Origin: Calonectria ilicicola | Taxonomy: Eukaryota > Ascomycota > Sordariomycetes > Hypocreales > Nectriaceae | Length of the DNA: 64,000 bases | Direction: 5' to 3' | Assembly (NCBI GenBank): GCA_020809705.1 | Contig: CP085834.1 | Coordinates: 2,046,001 to 2,110,000 of the forward strand | Part shown: positions 11,686-23,288 of the stretch, one piece after another | Layout of the letters: each line of letters starts with the position of its first letter | Position numbering within the stretch: position 1 is the stretch's first letter | The notes under the pieces: generated by a model | Told to the model about the DNA's origin: nothing | The model's input: only the letters and a program-made list of their open reading frames with translations | The model's database searches: none | Program-made: the position numbers and the translations under genes

Positions 11686-12445
11686 TCAGCGTCCTTCCAA
11701 TTCTGCAACGGGGTTGTTCTCTGCTTCATGCACCTCCCTTCCCACAACACGCTTCGACTCTGCCTGAGGGTCCGGCTTACATTCAGTTTTGGATACCGGG
11801 CAAGAATTTTCCAACTCGGCTTTGGGTAAAGGCTCCTGTTTTGGTGATTCCCCTGCTTCAACCCTTTGCTTAGTCGACTGCCTTCTTCTCTTCATTAAAA
11901 ATAGTGCAACACCCATGATTGCAAGTACAAAGATGGGGATTACAGTAGCCAGAATAATTACAGCATCATGAGACAATCCTGACGAGCGATTCCCCACATC
12001 GGCAATCTCTGTTGCAGTAGACGAAGCGACCGTGCCGACGCCTTTATTCCCAGCGGAACTGGACGCCCCAGCCGCCACTGCAGCTCCCGTCAATGGCCTC
12101 AGGATATACGTCGTGGATGTCACATCACAACCCCATGAGGTCAACTTGGAGGGATCATCTGAAGCTGTTTGAAGTAGAAATTTTACGCAGAGTGAAGATT
12201 CCCCATAGGTGCTGCAAAGGATGGGCGTTATTCTCTGTATCCCCGCCAAGGATGGTGGTTTTAGACAAACCATTGCATGATAGGCGTGCGAGTGCAGTCA
12301 GACGAAGCTGTGCCCCCGCAGTACTTGGCCCCGCCATCTTCACAAGTGGCGGGGACATAACAATAATCGGTGTTGCAACAGCCCCAAGAATTTGCTCCCT
12401 CAGGTGTATAGCAGCTGTGGCCTTCACCGCAACCTGCCGAATAAT
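11686..12445 (-). CDS. Cysteine-rich single-pass membrane protein, 5' end unresolved
   Basis: Predicted fungal surface protein with a cysteine-rich ectodomain, a Ser/Ala-rich stalk, one transmembrane helix and a cytoplasmic tail; function unknown. Two exons are supported: about 12445-12271 and 12211-11686, with a 59-bp intron (GTTTGT...TTGCAG, phase 2). The joined product has eight cysteines in about 55 residues (GCGEGHSC, WGCC, DYCYV, ATCEDGGAKYCGG, SDC), then YGESSLCVKF and SWGCDVTSTTY. A low-complexity Ala/Ser/Gly stalk follows, then the helix AVIILATVIPIFVLAIMGVA, a KRRR stop-transfer signal and a charged, Glu/Lys-rich tail. The frame is closed by TGA at 12452-12450, so an upstream exon with the start and signal peptide is required. 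A well-placed ATG (GCCACCATG, 12564) lies upstream, but I could not connect it convincingly. The 5' end may be decayed. Confidence 0.55.
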
Positions 12446-12649
12446 CTGCTCATTTTTTACCCGCATCAGCTTGGTCATTCCTAATTGAGGGTTGAGAGAT
12501 GGCACTTGCTTGGGTTGTCGTTGAACAAGGCGCAAACCTGCGTGTCTACAGATGTCGGTGACATGGTGGCTGCGTTGAAGGTGGCGGATTGCAATTGATG
12601 CAGGGAGATAGGCCATCCCCGCGCTAAATTTGGATCTCGTAGCCATTTA

Positions 12650-13443
12650 TTTATACCATGTCGAAATGCTCAATAGCTCTACGTTCTAGACACGTCAGTC
12701 AGAGCAAGTAAAGGCTGGCGCTAACTGGATACGCTTGGAGATGGCTGGCGGAACTTTCCGACAGAGTCAGCGACGACAGATGAGAAGACCACTGAAGGCG
12801 GAGATAGATGCCCTCCCCCGCTCAGCTGAACCACAGTTGGCCTTTAAAATAAGCTACTAGGTCTCAGCTCCCATGACTGCGCGCAATTTATGGTTAAGGT
12901 TATGGGAGCCCAGGATTCTGGCTCTGTTACGAAGGCAAGGTTGATTGAGAGGCGAACAGAGCCGGGATTAAAATTCGACCGGCGCAGATTTTTATGGCTT
13001 TATTATAGCACTTATACATTGCTACCATTGGGCCACTGGATTGAGACATGGATTTTTATTTGACCGTTGAAAATACGTTGGGATTATACCTTGACTATTT
13101 GGTACATGCTGGATTCGATCTATGGGGAGAGAGAGAATGATGGTGTGAATTTTTTTATGAATGAGCTTGCGCTATCATCTAAATGTCGTTTTGGCGCTAT
13201 AACACATAGCGTAAAAATACAAACAGGCTCGTTCCTTGTCAGGTGTAACCGGTTTCTCGACGAAATTGAAGTAGTGGCCAAATCGATTGGTTAGCCTGCA
13301 GCCTTACTATATAGTTTACTTTGTCAAGTGCTCTGGTACATACGACCATAGCTCTTAGAAAATACGGGATCCCGTCCGCTCTCCCATAGTCAAGCTGAGA
13401 AGCGGTGAATTAGTATCTCGAGAAATTAAAATAAACAAGAGAT
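12650..13443. other. Intergenic region
   Basis: Divergent interval between the membrane-protein gene and the HET gene. No coding sequence recognised. Confidence 0.4.
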
Positions 13444-15234
13444 ATGGCAGACATCTTAGCCCTGAATTCACATATCAGTGCACCTGCATCAGCCCCCGAA
13501 TTTGATCTACATGCCTCAGTATACCAGCATCATCATTTACCTTTGGCCTCAGGCGATCGTTGGATCCGTGTTTTCAAGATCCAGCCTCACGAGCGATTCT
13601 CTGCCCCGATTGAATGCAAATTGCAACAAGTTTGCCTCGACAAAGCGCCTCCGTACGATACCATCTCTTATACCTGGGGAAATCCCTTAATGCAATGTCC
13701 AATTTATATCGACGGCAAGAACATCGACTATTCCCATTGTATCAAAATTGCTGACATGTTGGTGGAGGGGCGATCCAAGATTTGTCAAGAAGGCGGTACG
13801 TCAATAGCAATACTACTTACGCATCAGGAATTCATCAACTATGGTTTACCACACCTCTCAAGTCCTGACCTGCGTCGATGGCTAGAGATTTTTACCTTGC
13901 CGTGGTTCAAACGGATGTGGACTGTGCAAGAGGTTTCCATTTCGCAAGCGGTCAATGTGATAGTTCCAAGCAACATGTCTTTCCAGAAAATCCCTTGGGA
14001 TAGATTGATGAACGGACTGGAAGCTGCCCTTTACATGGACTACTTTACTCCCCTTGGCATTGACCCATACCACGCCGTTCTGATCCAAACATGCACCTCC
14101 AGGGTTCAACGCCCCCGTAAGCACCGAATGCCAACCAGACTTTTACCCGTTCTCATGGCTAGCCGACGCTGTGATGCGACATGCCACGAGGATAAAGTCT
14201 ACGCCCTCGTCGCATTCATGAGATTGCACTCATTGATCAGCATCGATTATGGACCGTGTATGACGGTGCAAAATGTGTACCGCGACACAGCAATTGCAAT
14301 CATGCAACAAGATAAAAATCTTGGCCTACTCGGTGTAATGAGATCCAAAGAGCCCAAATATCCGGATCTCCCAAGTTGGGTTCCCGATTGGAGTTGCTCG
14401 GCTGCTCATGGTCCCACACTGCAAGGCATCGAGTTTGGAGCACCGATTGACGGGGTCGCTTGGACAGATCGATGCGCTGCGTCCGGAGCGACAAGCTTTT
14501 ACACTCCGGTGCTGGATCGTGAAAACCGTTGTCTTCTGGTGTCAGGATTTGTGATGGCCACCGTTGAGATGGTTCACACGATGGGGTTTGAATGGGCGAT
14601 AGATGTTGACCTAGTCTCGCGTGCGCCGTCAGAGGGGATTCAACAGCTTTCGGAAAAATTGAACCACTTGGAGTCGCTTTACAATGCATTTGGTTTCGAC
14701 AAGCGCGCTAAAGGGAAGGTCTACATCCCAACTGGTGAATCATTCCATGATGCCTTCTGGCAGACAATGCTCGCAGGGTACACTAAGGTGGATAACCGAA
14801 CCAGTGATCGGAATAGCTTCAATGTTTTCGTAGAAAGATGTACACGCCAAAAGAAATTTCTCACAGCCCTAGGAATTGCCGAGCAGTTCAAGCCGATGAT
14901 GGGGACAATGGCAGTAGGAATATGGCGTCTGGCGAAAAAACTGGCCAATTGGGATGAGGATGAGATAATCAAGCTGTGTTCATTCGAGTGGCAAGTTCCA
15001 AAACTTCACCGGGACCGGATCTTGATTAAGCTTTCGAGTGGCATGATTGGGGCAGCCCCAGGGCTCGCCCAGCCTGGAGACAGGGTCGCATTGATCAAAG
15101 GTGCGAATGTGCCAATTATCCTGAGAGGAAGGGACAATGGTGAATGGGAGGTGATTGGGGAAGCTTACGTCCACGACCTCATGAATGGGGAGGAGTGGGT
15201 TGAGAGTAAAGCAAAGGACATGCTGCTGTGTTAA
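13444..15234 (+). CDS. Heterokaryon-incompatibility (HET) domain protein lacking the central HET block
   Basis: Member of the HET family, fungal self/non-self recognition proteins linked to regulated cell death. Single exon, 596 residues. Conserved parts seen: YDTISYTWGNP (71-81, first HET motif), FINYGLPHL, LPWFKRMWTVQEVS (152-165, third block), RCDATCHEDKVYALVAF followed by IDYG, and LPSWVPDWS. The middle block expected between about residues 105 and 118 is missing: there is no counterpart of the LWIDAICINQ motif or of the region that runs to the WLG motif. Flanking homology resumes in frame at EGGTSIAILLTHQEF. The reading frame is otherwise intact, so this is probably an internal deletion rather than random decay. 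The C-terminus (IILRGRDNGEWEVIGEAYVH) matches other fungal HET proteins. Confidence 0.88.
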   Translation: MADILALNSHISAPASAPEFDLHASVYQHHHLPLASGDRWIRVFKIQPHERFSAPIECKLQQVCLDKAPPYDTISYTWGNPLMQCPIYIDGKNIDYSHCIKIADMLVEGRSKICQEGGTSIAILLTHQEFINYGLPHLSSPDLRRWLEIFTLPWFKRMWTVQEVSISQAVNVIVPSNMSFQKIPWDRLMNGLEAALYMDYFTPLGIDPYHAVLIQTCTSRVQRPRKHRMPTRLLPVLMASRRCDATCHEDKVYALVAFMRLHSLISIDYGPCMTVQNVYRDTAIAIMQQDKNLGLLGVMRSKEPKYPDLPSWVPDWSCSAAHGPTLQGIEFGAPIDGVAWTDRCAASGATSFYTPVLDRENRCLLVSGFVMATVEMVHTMGFEWAIDVDLVSRAPSEGIQQLSEKLNHLESLYNAFGFDKRAKGKVYIPTGESFHDAFWQTMLAGYTKVDNRTSDRNSFNVFVERCTRQKKFLTALGIAEQFKPMMGTMAVGIWRLAKKLANWDEDEIIKLCSFEWQVPKLHRDRILIKLSSGMIGAAPGLAQPGDRVALIKGANVPIILRGRDNGEWEVIGEAYVHDLMNGEEWVESKAKDMLLC

Positions 15235-16420
15235 CCGAGGCGTCAGAAAGCACTGAAAGTGTCTGGAGCGAGCAGCTCGCATTGCTCTCGCCCTGATGTT
15301 GCACCGCTTTCCTTTTGGCGGCGGCGGTGGCGGAGTGATATTGAAGAACAAATAGTGGACAACACAAAATGTGGCAATCGAGGACGCCAAAAAATAGCGA
15401 TTCGCCTCTAAAAATATTGTAAGGCTGCTACACTTTAGCTCTGAGTGCAAGTGCTGGAAATTCCGTCTGTCCGTTTCTGAGATACGGAGCCAGGATGGCA
15501 CGTGCGCAGTGCCAAGTGGGAGCGCGACTGGTGAACGTGACAAGAGACCAGATGTAGCCCAGGTATCGAAGAGGTACTCGATTCTGCACAAATATTATGA
15601 AGAAGAGGGGCAACGTGTGGATTTGGGGGTGGTGTTGTGGGGGTGGCTGGTCTGTGGGGGTACTGTGGGGACTAATCGTGTGGCTCTAAAATATGCATTG
15701 TGCATAACGTAGGCCATGCTCAACGTCTAGAATTAGTACGAGGTTTTATCCATAACACATTCCCCACCATCAGGCAAATTCTATATGTATGGATATAGAG
15801 AACAACGCAGGAAAGATATACTCGCCGCACCAAAAGCACGAAAAAAATATCTACCACCAAGCGAAAACATAGCGAGCCACCATTGGCCCTACAGTATTAC
15901 TTCTACTGTACTGCAATTTTGATACGAGTAGATTTCTGAAAGCACACAACGAACTTCCTCCCAGTAACACCATGTGCGACCAGCACGCCGCTGTCCATAG
16001 TTTCAAGAGCCACAAGTAGCCATCTTTGTGATATCTTTCCCGCGATAATATTGGTCCAAGAATTCATCACCAAGAATTCATCACCCGTCTTGGTTGCACC
16101 AGATTATTTTAATTGGAAAAGTTCCCGAGCCAACCGATCAGTCATGGTCTTAGTCGGGAAGTTTTGTTGTACTCCTGTATCACTCGGTACTCTTGTAGTT
16201 CCACCACACCCGGCAATGTGTAACTTGGTGTTGACTTACAAGCCCTCGCTCAGCCACTGCAATCTCTCAAGATCCGAGGTATCACAATGCCAGGCAGACC
16301 GCACATAAAGCTAGCACACGAATAGGGATATAAACTCGTTGGATCCAGGTAGCGTCATCCAAGAACATCATTAAAATCCATTTCCTCTATTCTTTGATAG
16401 AAAAATACCTTGTGGAAAAT
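15235..16420. other. Intergenic region with TATA-like site
   Basis: No gene recognised. There are G-rich runs (about 15,622-15,665), a tandem duplication of AAGAATTCATCACC (16058-16084), and an ATATAAA site at 16328-16334, about 87 bp before the next ATG. Confidence 0.45.
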
Positions 16421-17094
16421 ATGTCTTCACGTAACACCACCTCACTCACTAACACCGTGACTGGAAGGTCCGATGATGAACGTGGACAGCCAGCCAACCT
16501 TTTCTCGCCTCCTGAGGCCCTCAATCAAAATCAATTAATAAAATCGATGCTCAGAGGAGCTAGCTTCGCTGGGAATGACCCAGGTTCGAGTTTCATCTAC
16601 AATACGGGACTTGTAAATGTGACTTTTAGTTCGCAATCTCTGTTCGCCAGTTTCGCTGTTCGGAATGGCAGCGAAGACAAGCCGGAAAACAGAAGAGCAA
16701 CCAGGGTCAAACTTCGGAATAGAGCTCGATTTCAGCAGGGGCATCGGGTAGGTCGAAAGATGCCTGGAGGCTCTATTGTTGGTTACTGACCTCGCCATAG
16801 TCATCCCCAGCCGTCGACTCATATGCGCCATACCCCACGATTAGGAGTATAGAAGTCAGAAGACACCTGATTGAACTTTACAAGCCATTCGAGTATCTTG
16901 ACTCGATTGTTGCCGAGTACTTCCGAGCCGCGGGTCCAGTACTGGATAAAGCATATGTGCAAGAACACCTGGATGTAATTAGATGTAATATTGTTAAACA
17001 ATATAGCAATAATAAACTATATCTAACTCTAAGCCTTGAGGATATATATCTCGGTGATCTTGGCGTATTTTGCGAAGTGGTGGCCAAGTCTTAG
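16421..17094 (+). CDS. Hypothetical protein, two exons, at the edge of the AT-rich block
   Basis: Family not recognised. ATG 16421 follows a TATA-like site and opens a 109-codon exon (16421-16747). A 53-bp intron (16748-16800, GTAGGT...CATAG, with a TACTGAC branch-like site) joins it in phase 0 to a second exon (16801-17094), giving about 206 residues. The N-terminal part is polar (MSSRNTTSLTNTVTG...). The second exon encodes a helix-prone stretch (RSIEVRRHLIELYKPFEYL, SIVAEYFRAAGPVLDKAYVQ) and ends LGVFCEVVAKS. Splice signals and the open second exon argue for a real gene. Codons become more AT-rich toward the end, and the heavily mutated repeat block begins within about 100 bp of the stop. 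It could be a recent relic or a lineage-specific gene. Confidence 0.5.
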
Positions 17095-17210
17095 ACCAAT
17101 TTAAAATTCTTTATATTAGCCTTCAGTATTATATACAAAAATAATAATAATAAGTTTGAATATTTATAAGATACTCTAGAAGTCTTATATTAGAATCTAG
17201 AGTTGGATTT

Positions 17211-17420
17211 TGTCACAGGCTGAAGCCTGGCAGAGGATTACGGCTATGCCGTATCCACCTAGATTAAGCTTTATAATTATATTAGTAGTAAGGGTATATT
17301 AAGGTATATATAATTAAAAGAATATATTCTTTTAATTATCTTTTTTTCTTTTTTTTAATTTTTAATAAATTAATATAAAGTACTTTTTAAATTAAATAAA
17401 TTTAGAATTAATTTTTTATA
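17211..17420 (+). repeat. 5' LTR of retrotransposon copy 1
   Basis: 210-bp LTR. The first about 60 bases are unmutated (includes GGATTACGGCTATGCC). The remainder is increasingly A/T-converted. Confidence 0.85.
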
Positions 17421-20400
17421 TATTTAAAGTTTAATTAATTTTAATATAAATTATTAATTAAAATATTTATAAATATAATAATAAATTAAAAATTTAATAA
17501 TTTAATATTAAATAAAATAATTTAATAATAATTAATATAATTTATATAATAAAAATTAAATATAATTTTAATTTTAATTTAAAAATAAATTATATAATTA
17601 AAAATTTAATAAAATAATATAATAAAAAAATTAATATTATTATAAAAATATTTTAAAAAAAGTTTAAAAATTTTAATTAAAATAAAATTATTAAATTTAA
17701 TTAAATTAAATATTAATATTTTTTAATAATTTTTTTTAAAATAAAAATTATTTTTAAATTTATTAAAATTTTTAAATAATTATTATAAATATTTAATATA
17801 ATTATAATAAATAAAAAATAAATTAAAATTAAATATTTATTTTTATATATTAAATTAAAAGTTTTAATATTTAATTAATTTATATTTAATAATAAGATTT
17901 TAAAAAATAATAATTATTTTTTATATTATTAAAGAATTTAAAGATTATTATAATTTTATAAATTTTATATATTATTTAAATTATATATATAAAAATATTA
18001 ATTTATAAATATATATAATAATATCTTTATAAATCTTTTAATAAAATAAGAATATCTTTTTTATAAGCTTTTTATTTAAATTTAAGTAAATTATAATAAA
18101 TATAAAAGGCTTTTAATAGATTAATTAAGCTAAAATTATCTTTTTAAAAGATATATTAAACTTATAATTATAATATAATTTAATTATAATAAACTTATTA
18201 TATAATTATATAGGCTAGCTAGTTTAAATATAAAATATAGCTTAGAAGCTAAAGAAACTTAAAAAATTAAGAAAAAAGAAATCTATTATTAATTAAAAAT
18301 AAAATTATATTTCTTAAATTCTTAAAGTAATTAAAAATTATAAAAATAATATATTAATAATAAATAAAATAATTATTAAAAAACCAATCTTTTATAAATA
18401 ATTTATTAATAATTAAAACTAGAATATATAATATTACTTTAATTATAAAAACTTTAATTATTTAAAAGCCTTTTATTTAATTTATTAATTAATAATTTAA
18501 TAATTTTATATAAAAAAAGTTAAATAAGCTAATAATACTAACTTTATAAAATTAGATTTATTTATTAATAAAAATAAAAATTTAAAAAATAAGAAATTTT
18601 AATATAAAATTAAATATTAAAATTATTTAAAAAAATCTTTAAAAATAAATAAAATAAAAGCTTATAATAATTAATAAATTAATTTTAATTAAAATAAAAA
18701 TTAATAATTAATTTATTTAAATCTTTATTAATATAGGCTATAATACTTTTACCCTTATAAATAAAGATCTAGCCAACTAGCTAGCCCTTTTATATATTAA
18801 GAAAAAGCTATAATAGCTTAATAATTTTACTAAGTCTAAGGAAAGGATTTATATTTTTAAGATTATAATATTAATCTTTAAAGTAAGAGATTATAAGTAA
18901 AGGCTATATACTTATATTATAAAAGGCTTAAAAGAAGATTTATTCTTAAATAAGCTTTAATTAAAGGTAAATAAGATTATTTATAATATAATAAAAGAGT
19001 ATATTATTTATAAGATAATTAGAATTAAACTATAGTTTATTAATAAAAAAGAAACTTTAAGAATTTATTAAATATAAGTAATTTATTATATTATAATTAT
19101 AATTTTTATAATTAAATATTATTATTTATATAAAATATATAATTTAATAATATTATTAATATAATTTATTAATTTAAAAAATATTAAAAAAATCTTTTAA
19201 TAAAAAATTAAAAAAGATTTAAAAAATAGATTTTAATTATATTATTTAATAAATTTAAAAAATTATTTTTAATAATAAAAATAATTAAATTATTATTATA
19301 TTAATTAAATATTAATTATAAAATTAATTTATAATAAAATAAATTTAAAAATAAATTATTATTTTTTTAAAAATCTTTATATAATATATTTAAAAAGAAA
19401 TTATTAATTTTTAAAAAAACTTTTAAAAATTTATTAAATAAAAGATTTATTTAAATTAATAATTTAATTATTAATATTTTAATATTATTTATTAAAAAAT
19501 TTAAAGAAAGATTATACTTTTATTATAATTATTATATATTTAATATTATTATATAATAGAATTAATATTTTTTTCTTTTAATTATAAAAATATTATAAAA
19601 TTTATTTAAAATTAAATAATTTATTAAATTAAATATAATTACTATTTTTTATAAGATCTAAATAGCTAAAGGATATAAGATTAAGATTGCCTTCTAGACC
19701 TAGTTTAGATTATATAAGTAGTTAGTATATTTATTTAATTTAAATAATATACCTATTATATTCTAGAGATATATAAATAAAATATTATAAAACTTTTTAA
19801 ATAATTTTATTATAATTTATTTAAATAATATATTAATTTATTTTAATAATTTAAAAAAAGATTATTTAATAAAAATATAAAAAATATTTTATATTTTAAT
19901 TATTATTAAATTATATTTAAATTTAAAAAAATATAAATTTATAATTTAAAAAATAAAATATTTAAAATTTATTATATAAATTAAAAAAAAAGTATTTTAT
20001 AATTTAAAGAAATAATAAATAATTTACAAATAAAAAGTATTTTAAATAATAAAAAATATATAAAATTTTTTAAATTTTATAAATTATTATTAAATCTTTA
20101 TATTAGATTTTATAAAAATATTAATTTTTTTAATAATATTAATTTAAAAAGAGGTTATCTTTAAATAAAAATTTAATAAAAAAATAATTTTTTAGAAATT
20201 TAAATATAGGTTTTATAAGGCTTTTATATTATAATAATAAGATCTAAATAAATTAATATTTCTTAAAATTAATTATTTAAATAATATATTAAAAAAAGTT
20301 CTAGCTTAAGAAGATAAATAGAGTTATTATTAACTAATTATCTTTTATTTATAATAACTAAGTTTAATAAAATATAATTATTTAATTTATAATAAAAAAA

Positions 20401-22280
20401 TATTAATAATTATATATTATTTAAATATTTAAAAAATAAAATTATATAATTATAATTTATTTATTATTATTATAGATTATAAGAATCTAATATATTTTAT
20501 AAAATATTAATATTTTATAAAATAATAAAATTATTAAATAAAATAATTATTAAAATATAATTTTTAATTTAAATATTAATCTAATAATAAAATAATAATA
20601 TTAAATATATTAAATTATAAAAAATAAAATATACCTAAAAAGATCAAAGATCTTAAGAAATAAGGCTATTATTTATAATTAATCTTTTAACTAGCTATTC
20701 TATAGAATAAAATAATTATATTAAAGTAAATTATTCTTTAAATAGTTTAGGTAGAGATATTATAAATAATAATTTTTTTTAATTATTTAAAATTATAAAA
20801 TTTATAAAATTAAATTATTATTATAAATAAGATTTATATAAATATATATATTATAATATAATAATAAAAATAAAGTTTATTATTTAAATTAAATTTAAAG
20901 ATTTAAATTTTAAAATATATTTTAAATATTAAAAGTTAATTAATCTTTTAAAATTAATTATAAATATTTAATAATAAAATTAATATAAAAATATTATATA
21001 CTTATATTATATAAATAAAATATAATATTATTATTAAAAATTACTTAAATTATAATAATATAATAATCTTAATATTAAAATAATTCTTTTAATTAAAATT
21101 ATTATAATTAATTTATTAATTTATTATTAATTATTAAATTTATAAAAGAAATTATATTTAATAATAATTAAAAAGAGAGCTATTAAAGTCTTTATTAATT
21201 TTAAAATAATTATAAAATAATCTAATTATAGATTTTATAATAGATTTTTCTTTAATAAATAAAAATAAATCTTAATATTTATAAATAATAATTAATTAAT
21301 TTATATAAGTTATTATACTTAAGATTATATTTATAATAAAAATAAAAGCTTATATAAAATAGTTCCTTAACTACTATTATAAATTATATAAAATATCTTA
21401 ATTTATTATTAATAATTAAAAAAGCAATTAAATTAATAAATTCTAATAAGTCTTCTATAAGCTAGCTAGTATTATATAATAACTTAATATAATATATTAC
21501 TTATAAACTAATAAAAAACTAGAATAAATAAATTAGAAAATCTAAATATATTTATAAATATATATTTACTATTTATAAAAAGATTAAGGTTATTATCTTT
21601 TAATAATATAATTAATATTAAATAATTATAAAAACTTAATTATAAAAATAAATCCTTTCTTTTTAAAGTATAAATATTATATAAAATCTTTTAAAATCTA
21701 AAAGATTATTATAAAATTATTATTAAATAATAATAAGGCTTAAGCTAGGAACCTATTATAGAAAATTTAAGATATTATAGAATTTATATAGGCTATAGTG
21801 ATTATAATATAATAATATTATAAATAAGTAATAAATAAGAAGTAGATGTTAGTAAAGAGGTTTAAGGTTAGAGATAAGATCTAGATTAATCTAACTAACT
21901 ATAAATCCTTTAAGCCTTATAAGAAGCTAGATTGGTTATATTAGTAATATATTATAATAAAAGTAATAGATATATATATAATAAAGGTTAATATATTTAA
22001 AATAATATATTTATAATTCTATATTAACCTCTTAAAAAGAGTATAATAGAATCCCTTACTAAAATAATAATAGAATAACTTCTAGCCCTTACTAATCTAA
22101 GAAGCTCTTATTTAATAATATAACTATAAAGAACTTACTTAATAACCAATAAAGTTCTTAATAGAGCTAGAAGCCCTAAATATATATAAAACTACCTATA
22201 AACTAATTATAAAATTAAATAACCTAATAAATAAATATATAATATTAAAATAATAAAATTATTACTTAAAAAAAAAATAA

Positions 22281-22492
22281 TATTATAAATTAAAGTTTAA
22301 TAAAAGATTATAATTATACTATATTTACTTAAATTAAGCTTTATAATTATATTAATAACAAGAGTATACTAAAATATATATAATTAAAAAAATATATTCT
22401 TCTAATTATCTTCTTCTTCTTTCTCCTTAGCTTTAGATAGACTAATATAGAGCACCCTTTAGGTTAAATAAACCCAGGACCAGCCCTTTATA
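22281..22492 (+). repeat. 3' LTR of retrotransposon copy 1
   Basis: 212-bp LTR that aligns base for base with the 5' LTR. Here the start is converted (TATTATAAAT) and the last about 100 bases are preserved (AACCCAGGACCAGCCC). Confidence 0.85.
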
Positions 22493-22519
22493 GATTTATT
22501 CTTAGATTAGAAGTAAAAA

Positions 22520-23267
22520 ATAAAGAGCTTAATCGAGGATCTTATTATTTGTCTTATAAAGTATATCAAGCTTAAGGCATTAGTTAGAAGATATCAGCTA
22601 CTAGCTAATACAAAATTAAACCAAGAAGATATATCTTATATTCTCAAAGATATTAATATAAAACTTAAACTACTTAATAATATTAGAGCTATAATATCAT
22701 CAAACCATGCCTACCTCTACAATCTTAGTACTAATACAAGGTATTCATTAAATCTAATTAATCTAGATAAAGATTTAACAAAGATTTTATAAATAGAAGA
22801 ATCTAAGTAAATAAATAGTATTTCTTTATTATATTATTTTAATAAATAATGTAATTAAGGATATTATAAAATATATATTTTTAATTATTATCTTATTACT
22901 ACTCATTATAACCACCTTAGTAAAAGGATTCGCCATCTTAGTAAAAGCTAGAGGGAAAGAGAGTACTAAGGATATAGATTTTTAGTATTTAATTCAAGGT
23001 AGTATTATATTAGTTCTAGGGAATCTGCTTATGGTTATTCCTTTTATTAAGAAATCTTGGTGTTCGTTTGTATATAATGTGATATAGTTATTCTTTGGTC
23101 TTAGGTTACTATCTGCTATTATATTAGTAGTTATTTACTTGTTCTTCTATACTGGATGGAGTTTAATGATATCTTTCTTTGGATCAATTATATTAATATC
23201 TTCGATATTAATTATAATACAAGCAACTAAAATAAGTATTAATAGATTAAAGGTTAAAATAAATTAA
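22520..23267 (+). pseudogene. Degraded non-transposon ORFs, including a multi-helix membrane protein
   Basis: An island of less extreme base composition next to the LTR element. The second half (22842-23267) reads in one frame as a hydrophobic protein of about 141 residues. It has only two in-frame TAG codons (22983, 23085), both explicable by single C-to-T or G-to-A changes, and its presumed start is ATA (22842) instead of ATG. About four hydrophobic segments alternate with basic loops (FLIIILLLLIITTLVKGF, QGSIILVLGNLLMVIPFIKK, LLSAIILVVIYLFFYTGW, GSIILISSILIIIQATK). The first half (22520 to about 22790), in another frame, reads as a polar helical stretch (KALVRRYQLLANTKLNQED, RAIISSNHAYLYNLS) ending at TAA. 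I recognise neither. Candidate origins are a host gene, a mitochondrial or plasmid gene, or an unusual element. Confidence 0.5.
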
Positions 23268-23288
23268 ATAAATTCTCTTTGCAAAAAG

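Larger units (their letters stand above)
17211..22492 (+). mobile_element. Ty3/gypsy-type LTR retrotransposon, copy 1 (complete, inactivated)
   Basis: 5,282-bp element. It is flanked by a perfect 5-bp target duplication, GATTT at 17206-17210 and 22493-22497. The left end starts TGTCACAGGCTGAAGCC. The right end, CCCTTTATA, is a mutated form of CCCTTCACA seen in copy 2. Internal order is that of Ty3/gypsy elements: gag-like 5' part, reverse transcriptase remnant at about 19,590-19,860, integrase GPY/F-like tail (KKLDW followed by mutated INLL) at about 21,930-22,040, and a purine-rich tract (polypurine-tract candidate) just before the 3' LTR. Every reading frame is broken by transitions to TAA/TAG. 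It separates the gene at 16,421 from the relic ORFs at 22.5 kb. Confidence 0.88.

Noticed and set aside
14300..15591. Minus-strand open frames within and after the HET gene
   Set aside because: Antisense shadows of the HET coding sequence; composition follows the sense gene.
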